Shown in pieces: positions 5,646 through 10,516 of a DNA stretch of 10,516 nucleotides (position 1 is the stretch's first letter; every line of letters begins with the position of its first letter). The stretch comes from Draconibacterium orientale (GTDB lineage Bacteria > Bacteroidota > Bacteroidia > Bacteroidales > JAADGE01): the NCBI GenBank assembly GCA_020718265.1, contig DYSM01000083.1, positions 1 to 10,516 on the forward strand, in the 5' to 3' direction. The translations under genes and the position numbers were made by a program. The notes under the pieces were generated by a model that saw only the letters and a list, made by a program, of their open reading frames with translations, made no database searches and had not been told where the DNA came from.

Positions 5646-6227
5646 ATAAATATTAGAATATTGCAGTATATGAATTTGAATATCTTTGAAAAATGTTTGA
5701 AAATTTGAGCGTAGATTCGGATAGTTTGTTCGGATAACTGCTAATGCAGCATCCGCACCCGAAGGCAACGACGTGAATTGTGCCATTTTTGTAAACACAT
5801 CATGCAGACAATCAAGGTTTTGGTAACACATCAGGCGTTTGTGTTTCATAAATTGCCGAACGAAAAGAGCTGCCTCAGGCGGTATTTTATCAAAATTAGT
5901 TTCAATAATTTTTTCGACATTTTTTACGAAATTTTCGAGTGATTCGTTTGAATAATCCGTCCAATTGGCTGCCAGAAAATGGTCGAAAACAATGTCTGTA
6001 ACCACGCCGGCGTATTTTCCGTAGGTTTCGCGAAAAAGCGTATTGCATTGTTTTACAATCGGGTGCGAGTCAGTAAAACGGTCAATTTCGCGGTGCATTA
6101 GAATTCCGGCTCGAATATTCGGCTCGAAATTTTCATAACTTTTGCCTTTGACACTGTCGCCGATAAAATTTCCGAATTTTACCAAATCGTCAGCACCGGA
6201 AAGGAAAAGATGCGCCAAAAAATTCAT
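5631..6227 (-). CDS. acpH: Acyl carrier protein phosphodiesterase family (AcpH, DUF479)
   Basis: E. coli AcpH removes the 4'-phosphopantetheine arm from acyl carrier protein, giving apo-ACP, in the cytoplasm. This 198-residue protein has the family's normal length and order: MNFLAHLFLS at the N-terminus, GNFIGDSVKG at 19-28 with Asp24, GILMHREIDRFTDSHP at 41-56 (His45, Asp49, Asp53, His55), and DIVFDHFLAANW at 78-89 (Asp78, Asp82, His83). The lower part KHKRLMCYQNLDCLHDVFTKM also matches the E. coli protein in pattern. The ATG directly follows the TAA of the upstream secreted-protein gene (TAAATG), so the two are translationally coupled. The last residues, SQNI, and the stop codon are written by palindrome 3, so the C-terminal tail may have been altered when that element arrived. 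Family assignment is strong; activity in this organism is inferred. Confidence 0.87.
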   Translation of the reverse strand: MNFLAHLFLSGADDLVKFGNFIGDSVKGKSYENFEPNIRAGILMHREIDRFTDSHPIVKQCNTLFRETYGKYAGVVTDIVFDHFLAANWTDYSNESLENFVKNVEKIIETNFDKIPPEAALFVRQFMKHKRLMCYQNLDCLHDVFTKMAQFTSLPSGADAALAVIRTNYPNLRSNFQTFFKDIQIHILQYSNIYSQNI

Positions 6228-8045
6228 TTATTGTTTTACAAATTTTGTGCGAAGAATGTTGTTTCCATTTTCCGTTTGAAGTATGTAAATTCCTGCCGGT
6301 AAATGTGTTACAGAAAGTTCGGTGTCGGTTGTGAATATTGATTCCTGCATTAACATGCCTTGTAAATTATAGATTCTGATTCGCGTTCCGGTTTGTAGTT
6401 CCGTGTTTCCGATTCGAATAAATTCACTTGCCGGATTTGGCGAAATTGAGAGATTTTCCGAGTTTGTTTTTTTTGTATTTGGTTGAATATCAGAAAGTTT
6501 AAATACAGGTCGCATCATTAACGCGCCTTCGATTTCGGACGGTATCCACGAGCCGCCGATGTTGTAAAAAAGATGCTGATTTGCGGTTCTGTTCCAATCA
6601 AAGCCGACATTAAGCATCTCATCGGTTGTTTGGGTCCAACCTACAAAAAACGTATCTTCTACCAAAATTGGTTTTTCAAATTTGAAGTAAACGAACGCAT
6701 TTCTGTTTTCGGTATAAATTGGGCGAGCACCTTCAATTTGTTGGAATACAGCATCTTGCGGTAATCCGTTTTCATTCGGATACCAGAAATTCAACCAAAA
6801 ATATTTTTGCGAAACATCGTTCAGCGTGCGCGAAAAATACATTTGAACACCTTCGAGCGAGTCGGGTTTGAGGGAAACGAACCTATATGCAGCCATTCCG
6901 TATTTTGTTCCTGTGCCGTAAAGTCCGTAAGCGGCTTCGGCTGTTCCGTCGTCGTAGGCATAATATTTAGCAAATTTTTGGGTGTAACGTGTTGTGTTAT
7001 TTATAGTTGGGTCATAGTCGTCCGTAACAATTTCTGCCCGAATTTCAAATGATGCCGAATCGTCTGTATTTTGTTGAAAATCAAACATATTGGATAAATC
7101 CGACGGTTTTAAATAGCTGAACGCATTGATGTTTTTGGCGCCCGCTACAAGTTTAAGTTCCGTGCCGGATTCAATGTGTTTGCTGTAAAAATTCAGACTG
7201 TCAATACTTCGGTTGATATTTTGATGATTTTGAAAGGCAACTTTGAACGTTGTAATCTTTTCTATTTCTACATTTTGAAAATGCTTCCAAGGCACGGATT
7301 CATAGTCTTTTAATAGTGAAGTTATTGTTTTTGAGATGCTTATGTCGTTGTTGTAGGTTTTAGTCTCCGTGCGGTTTTTATCCAACAAAATGTAATCAAT
7401 ATGCCAAAAATCGCAATTTCCTGCCAAATCGGCATACATGGAGGAGCCAGGTGAGGCGTAATTTTTGAATCGAAATCGAAAACCGTCTTTCAAAAATTTT
7501 TCATCTGTAACATGAATCATAACTTGCTGAAATTCTGTATCATAACTCCCTTCAACAGACCAAACGGAATGCCATGTTTGTGTTTCTTCCGCCAAAAATT
7601 GGAGCACCAGAGAGTCTTGTGGTTCGGGTGCATCGCCGTAGCCCTGCGGACGATAATAAAAACTGAACCAAACGGTTGTATTGCCGGGCAAATTCATATT
7701 TATCGGCTTGGAAGTCAACACGTCAGCCTCGAACGAATTTTCATAATCGGCACCGGCGTAAAAATTTCCGACAGCATCTACAGCATCAAAAGTTGCGATG
7801 CCGACAGATGGCATACGTTCTGTGAATGAGGAATTTATGTAAACATTGGCGTCGCTCCATCTGTCGGCGGACGGTGCAATTTGTGTTTCAGAAAAATCGT
7901 CCCAAAACGGGAGTTTCAAGGTGTCTTCTGACTGATTTCCCTTGACAAAATTTTGCCCCGAAACTGTGTTTGTTGGTATTACAACTTCCTGAGCATAAGA
8001 GAATTGCAGAAAAAATATCGAAATTAAAGCAAAGCGAATTTTCAT
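6228..8045 (-). CDS. Secreted protein with type IX secretion C-terminal sorting domain
   Basis: Length is 605 residues from ATG 8045. A signal peptide MKIRFALISIFFLQFSYAQ (1-19, cleavage probably before Gln19) targets it to the Sec pathway. The last 75 residues are a type A sorting domain: SISPNPASEFIRIG near 533-546, an IYNLQGMLMQES segment, then LPAGIYILQTENG and a terminal KFVKQ. The protein is thus probably exported through the outer membrane by T9SS and may be anchored to the cell surface. The body begins PFWDDFSETQ and contains aromatic-rich beta segments such as VWFSFYYRPQGYGD and FWHIDYILLDK, consistent with lectin-like beta-sandwich domains; I recognise no enzyme motif. A start 16 codons upstream (8093) would bury the signal peptide behind an odd N-terminus and lies upstream of the -7 box at 8070-8077, so it is rejected. 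Ligand and function are unknown. Confidence 0.85.
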   Translation of the reverse strand: MKIRFALISIFFLQFSYAQEVVIPTNTVSGQNFVKGNQSEDTLKLPFWDDFSETQIAPSADRWSDANVYINSSFTERMPSVGIATFDAVDAVGNFYAGADYENSFEADVLTSKPINMNLPGNTTVWFSFYYRPQGYGDAPEPQDSLVLQFLAEETQTWHSVWSVEGSYDTEFQQVMIHVTDEKFLKDGFRFRFKNYASPGSSMYADLAGNCDFWHIDYILLDKNRTETKTYNNDISISKTITSLLKDYESVPWKHFQNVEIEKITTFKVAFQNHQNINRSIDSLNFYSKHIESGTELKLVAGAKNINAFSYLKPSDLSNMFDFQQNTDDSASFEIRAEIVTDDYDPTINNTTRYTQKFAKYYAYDDGTAEAAYGLYGTGTKYGMAAYRFVSLKPDSLEGVQMYFSRTLNDVSQKYFWLNFWYPNENGLPQDAVFQQIEGARPIYTENRNAFVYFKFEKPILVEDTFFVGWTQTTDEMLNVGFDWNRTANQHLFYNIGGSWIPSEIEGALMMRPVFKLSDIQPNTKKTNSENLSISPNPASEFIRIGNTELQTGTRIRIYNLQGMLMQESIFTTDTELSVTHLPAGIYILQTENGNNILRTKFVKQ

Positions 8046-8069
8046 GGTTCGGGTATGAAACGTACAGCA

Positions 8070-8077
8070 CAAAGTTA
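8070..8077 (-). promoter_or_regulatory. -7 box for the secreted-protein/acpH unit
   Basis: On the minus strand TAACTTTG matches TAnnTTTG. Transcription would start near 8065, about 20 bases before the ATG at 8045. A TTTTTG lies upstream but with 13 bases of spacer instead of 19-21, so only the -7 element is convincing. It lies in the 87-base gap after the ATPase pair and suggests the secreted protein and acpH form their own transcription unit. Confidence 0.45.
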
Positions 8078-8132
8078 CGAAAATAAAGTTCAAAAAGTGA
8101 TTTTCGTAAAAAATGAACGCATGAAATTGTGA

Positions 8133-9209
8133 TTAATTATGTTTTCTTAAACTATGTTTGAGAATTTCGGCTGAAAATGTATATCCTTTTTGTCTGTTTT
8201 TTTTGATAAAATCATTATGAATCAAAGTTTTAAGTGATTTTTCCAAAACTTCGTCTTCTAGCTTCGATTTTTCCAAAATTTGTTCAAATGTTGCGTTTGT
8301 TTCGAGTTCTGCGATAGTTTTTAATACTTTTTTTTCGGTTGTTTTGAAACCGTCCATGATGCTGTCAAAACCAACTTCAAAGCGTGCGATTGTTTCCGAA
8401 ATTATCAAATCAACATCTTGTAATTCAATGCTTTGTTTGCTGCGCGATTCTGCGTGTTCGTAGGCATCGGCAGCTAAAATTTGCAAGAAATACGGATTTC
8501 CGCCCGACAATTTCGACAAACGCGCTTTTGCTTCCGCACAAAATTCCAAGGGTTTGGACATGTTTAGAATTCCGTCAATTTCTTCATCGGACAGTGTGGC
8601 GAGGCGTATGCGCTGTGCCGATTTGACCATGCGCCCGCAGGTATGCGAAACGGATTCGGCGTAATTTGTGCCGATTGCGTAAATAATTTTCAACCAACGC
8701 GTTATGCTTGGTCTGTGCAGTTGAATGTGGTTTAAATAGTCGCAAAATGCCATACGTGCTTCGAGTGTTTTACGTGCAACTTCCGTAGCATCGGGGCACA
8801 TGACATCGAACTCGTCAAAAAGCCAAACAAGCTGTGTTTGAGTGTGTTCCAGTGCGGCTTCGAGGTATTCTCCGAAACTTTGTTTTTCGTAAAACGGATG
8901 GTCGAAATTCAAATGCCTTTCCGTGCGAGCGCGAATGAATTCTACAACGCGATTCAGGCTTACATCGGCTTTGTCTTGTAAGTTGAAATACAAGATATTA
9001 CGCTCTTGCGATTGAAATGTGTTTTGAATTTTTTTAAGAAATGAAGTTTTTCCGCAACGACGTTGTCCGGTGATGATAAGATGCACAGAGTTAGGTGTTT
9101 GCAGAAATTCAGACACTTCTGCTAATTCCGACTTTCGACCTATAAAATCGGTATCGCGCACGGCTTGCCCCGTAATAAATGGGTTTGCATGATTTGTCGC
9201 ATGTTTCAT
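8133..9209 (-). CDS. AAA/STAND-type ATPase with C-terminal winged helix (second of a coupled pair)
   Basis: A 358-residue cytoplasmic ATPase of the archaeal-ATPase/ORC-like group (COG1672-type). It begins with the NPFITGQAVRDTDFIGRKSE segment (9-28) that typifies the group. Walker A is GQRRCGKTS (48-56), Walker B LVWLFDEFD (127-135) with Asp132/Glu133, and SGGNPYFLQIL (235-245) is the GNPY/F helix that lies in the lid domain. Residues about 292-355 look like a winged helix (KKVLKTIAELE, then TFEQILEKS, then LIHNDFIKKNRQKGYTFS), so it may bind DNA. Its ATG overlaps the stop of the upstream ATPase gene (ATGA), showing translational coupling. Members act in very different processes, including transcription control, defence and transposition, so no role is assigned. 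ATP binding and hydrolysis look intact. Confidence 0.85.
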   Translation of the reverse strand: MKHATNHANPFITGQAVRDTDFIGRKSELAEVSEFLQTPNSVHLIITGQRRCGKTSFLKKIQNTFQSQERNILYFNLQDKADVSLNRVVEFIRARTERHLNFDHPFYEKQSFGEYLEAALEHTQTQLVWLFDEFDVMCPDATEVARKTLEARMAFCDYLNHIQLHRPSITRWLKIIYAIGTNYAESVSHTCGRMVKSAQRIRLATLSDEEIDGILNMSKPLEFCAEAKARLSKLSGGNPYFLQILAADAYEHAESRSKQSIELQDVDLIISETIARFEVGFDSIMDGFKTTEKKVLKTIAELETNATFEQILEKSKLEDEVLEKSLKTLIHNDFIKKNRQKGYTFSAEILKHSLRKHN

Positions 9210-10225
9210 ATTACCATAACTTTAGCTTTGATATAGCCTTCGATGAGCGCGAACAGCGCGCGAGAGAGATTTTTTCCGATTTCCATTTCCGAGACTAAAT
9301 CGCGTAGTTTGCGCAGTGTGCGTTGCGGCATATTTTCGCCGCCCCAATCCTCCATGGTTTCTTTGAACATTTCGGCAAATTCGTTTCGCACAACTTCTTG
9401 ATATTCACGTTCATCTGTAATCACTTTTTTAGCTTCGAACATCATGGACAGCATTTTTTGTGTAAAGTATGGATAACCGTGCGTGGCTCCGTAGCAAAGG
9501 TCAATTTCTTTGTCGGTAAAATGAACTTCGTTTCCGTGTAAATATCTTTTAACCAAAGCTTTAACTTGGGCATGAGTGAACCATTTCAGCGTTAATGCTT
9601 CAACGATAAGTCCGGAGCCGCGACTGTCTATCTTGTTGGCATTCAGGAGTTCTTTCATGTCGTGGTTTGCTGTAAATACACAACTGAATGTTTTTACGCC
9701 CTCGTCAATTTCATCCACTTCTTGCAAAAGAGAGCTGAGTTTTGCTAAGAATGACGTTGCTGTTTGCGAAACTTCGTAAGCTAAAGTTTCAACAAACGCA
9801 TCGAACTCGTCGATGAGAAAAACCGTGTAATGGTTGTGTTTTTCATACACTTCCGTAAGCGCGCCAATAAAATTTTTATATGCGATTTTGGCTTTTTTAT
9901 ATTTTAAGTCGAAATGTTCGATGAGTGCTTGGCTCAAAAGATTGAAAAAATCGTCTTCCGTTAAACAGCCTTGCACGTTCGTGAATATGAATGCGACTTG
10001 TAGTTTTTTGTCTGTACCATAAGGAATTACGGTTTCATTATACGTTCCGTTAAGGCTCTGGATGCGGCGCAAGAGCGATGTTTTACCAATTTGGCGTTCG
10101 CCGGTTATCCAGATATTGCCTTGAGATTTTCCGGTAACGGTTTCGCGCAAAATTTTTTGAATGGAGGCTTCGCGATTAAAAAAGTCGTGCCCGCGCACCG
10201 GGCTGTTATACACAAACGGGTTCAT
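9206..10225 (-). CDS. AAA/STAND-type ATPase lacking an obvious winged helix (first of a coupled pair)
   Basis: A 339-residue paralogue of the ATPase encoded next to it. It opens with NPFVYNSPVRGHDFFNREAS (2-21), has Walker A GERQIGKTS (42-50) and Walker B YTVFLIDEFD (133-142) with Asp139/Glu140, and the lid motif GATHGYPYFTQKM (246-258). After this motif only about 80 residues remain, against about 115 in the partner. They are mainly charged helices (QRTLRKLRDLVSEMEIGKNL) ending in a short hydrophobic tail, with no clear winged helix. The pair may therefore form a hetero-oligomer in which only one partner touches DNA; that is an inference from domain content. The start is supported by the family's usual NPF beginning and a TATCTTTG box 27 bases upstream. 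Biological role unknown. Confidence 0.84.
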   Translation of the reverse strand: MNPFVYNSPVRGHDFFNREASIQKILRETVTGKSQGNIWITGERQIGKTSLLRRIQSLNGTYNETVIPYGTDKKLQVAFIFTNVQGCLTEDDFFNLLSQALIEHFDLKYKKAKIAYKNFIGALTEVYEKHNHYTVFLIDEFDAFVETLAYEVSQTATSFLAKLSSLLQEVDEIDEGVKTFSCVFTANHDMKELLNANKIDSRGSGLIVEALTLKWFTHAQVKALVKRYLHGNEVHFTDKEIDLCYGATHGYPYFTQKMLSMMFEAKKVITDEREYQEVVRNEFAEMFKETMEDWGGENMPQRTLRKLRDLVSEMEIGKNLSRALFALIEGYIKAKVMVI

Positions 10226-10251
10226 GCTTTTGATTTTGAGGTATTTCGCGC

Positions 10252-10259
10252 CAAAGATA
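10252..10259 (-). promoter_or_regulatory. -7 box for the ATPase pair
   Basis: On the minus strand TATCTTTG matches TAnnTTTG. A TTTAC, only a partial match to the -33 box, ends 19 bases upstream of it. Transcription would start near 10247, about 22 bases before the ATG at 10225, and would serve both overlapping ATPase genes. Confidence 0.5.
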
Positions 10260-10382
10260 CTATTATATTTTTAATAATGTAAAATAAACATTACTTTTTT
10301 TTGTTTAAAGCAGAAAAAAGATTAATCAGTGTTTGTAAAAAAACGTTTAAATATCTGATTTCAAGTAGATTATAGCTGTTTT
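10260..10382. other. Intergenic A+T-rich stretch with a possible long-arm hairpin
   Basis: No gene is seen. AATCAG (10325-10330) and CTGATT (10355-10360) form an inverted pair with 24 bases between, and AAACGTTT (10341-10348) is a short palindrome within. It could be the upstream control region of either the ATPase pair or the gene at the right edge. Nothing else is recognisable. Confidence 0.25.
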
Positions 10383-10455
10383 TTTCAATTGAATGTATTG
10401 TCATTTAGTGGTCATTCAATAGTCATTCTTTGTTTTTTAATAGTTTCAATTGAAT
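10383..10455. repeat. Three 11-base-period direct repeats between two copies of a 12-base word
   Basis: GTCATT occurs at 10400-10405, 10411-10416 and 10422-10427, an exact 11-base period that places each copy on nearly the same face of the helix. The word TTTCAATTGAAT, which contains the palindrome TTCAATTGAA, flanks the array at 10383-10394 and 10444-10455. The array lies between the ATPase promoter and a possible plus-strand gene at 10465. It may be a binding site for a regulator of either side. Significance is uncertain in such A+T-rich DNA. Confidence 0.45.
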
Positions 10456-10464
10456 TTCTACAGA

Positions 10465-10516
10465 ATGTCTAAAATCATTCGGAACAAAATTTCGTATCCA
10501 CTCAAAAAAGTATGGT
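10465..10516 (+). CDS. Possible start of a gene leaving the window (17 codons seen)
   Basis: ATG at 10465 opens a frame that stays open to the window's end and reads MSKIIRNKISYPLKKVW. It is basic and helix-prone, and too short to recognise. It lies ten bases after the second TTTCAATTGAAT copy. No TAnnTTTG box was found at a suitable distance, only a TAGTTTCA at 10441-10448 with one mismatch in the fixed positions. It could be chance. Confidence 0.3.
   Translation, partial: MSKIIRNKISYPLKKVW

Noticed and set aside
8046..8093. N-terminal extension of the secreted protein starting at 8093
   Set aside because: It would place 16 odd residues before a clean signal peptide and begins upstream of the -7 box.
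8133..10225. Antiphage defence system built on the ATPase pair
   Set aside because: The ATPase group includes defence proteins, but no effector domain or partner gene is seen here, so the claim has no support beyond family membership.

Overview
The window looks like a piece of a Bacteroidota (Bacteroidetes) chromosome. One predicted protein ends in a type IX secretion (Por) C-terminal sorting domain. The DNA is A+T-rich, ribosome binding sites are not evident, and good matches to the Bacteroidota promoter form (TTTG, 19-21 bases, TAnnTTTG) lie a few bases upstream of several starts. Nothing in the window fixes the genus.

Layout, left to right. Bases 1-604 hold no intact gene: a promoter-like pair followed by a 14-codon frame, several inverted repeats, and an open frame without a start on the minus strand that looks like a gene remnant. 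Then comes ruvX/yqgF (minus, probably a TTG start). Divergent from it is a three-gene plus-strand operon (1138-4258): an ABC permease with an unusual extra extracytoplasmic segment, its NitT/TauT-type ATPase, and an amidohydrolase. Converging on this operon is an A+T-rich gene for an AAA ATPase of the DUF4143 type. It is preceded by three 25-base near-palindromes spaced 31 and 32 bases apart. The first covers the predicted -33 box of the ATPase promoter, and the third covers the stop codon of the next gene. Further right on the minus strand are acpH (ACP phosphodiesterase family), a secreted T9SS cargo protein whose stop codon abuts the acpH start, and a four-base-overlapping pair of related STAND/ORC-like AAA ATPases (8133-10225). 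The last 290 bases hold the promoter of that pair, a small array of direct repeats with 11-base period between two copies of a 12-base word, and the possible first 17 codons of a gene that leaves the window.

How they work together: ruvX and acpH are ordinary housekeeping genes (pre-16S rRNA processing, acyl carrier protein turnover). The ABC operon appears to import an unknown small organic compound that the amidohydrolase may process. No substrate-binding protein is present here, so the system is either split or relies on the extra domain of the permease. The two ATPase loci, one DUF4143 gene with a palindromic control region and one coupled ATPase pair, are the accessory-looking parts and the best candidates for something undescribed. 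No CRISPR array, tRNA, rRNA or intact transposon was seen.
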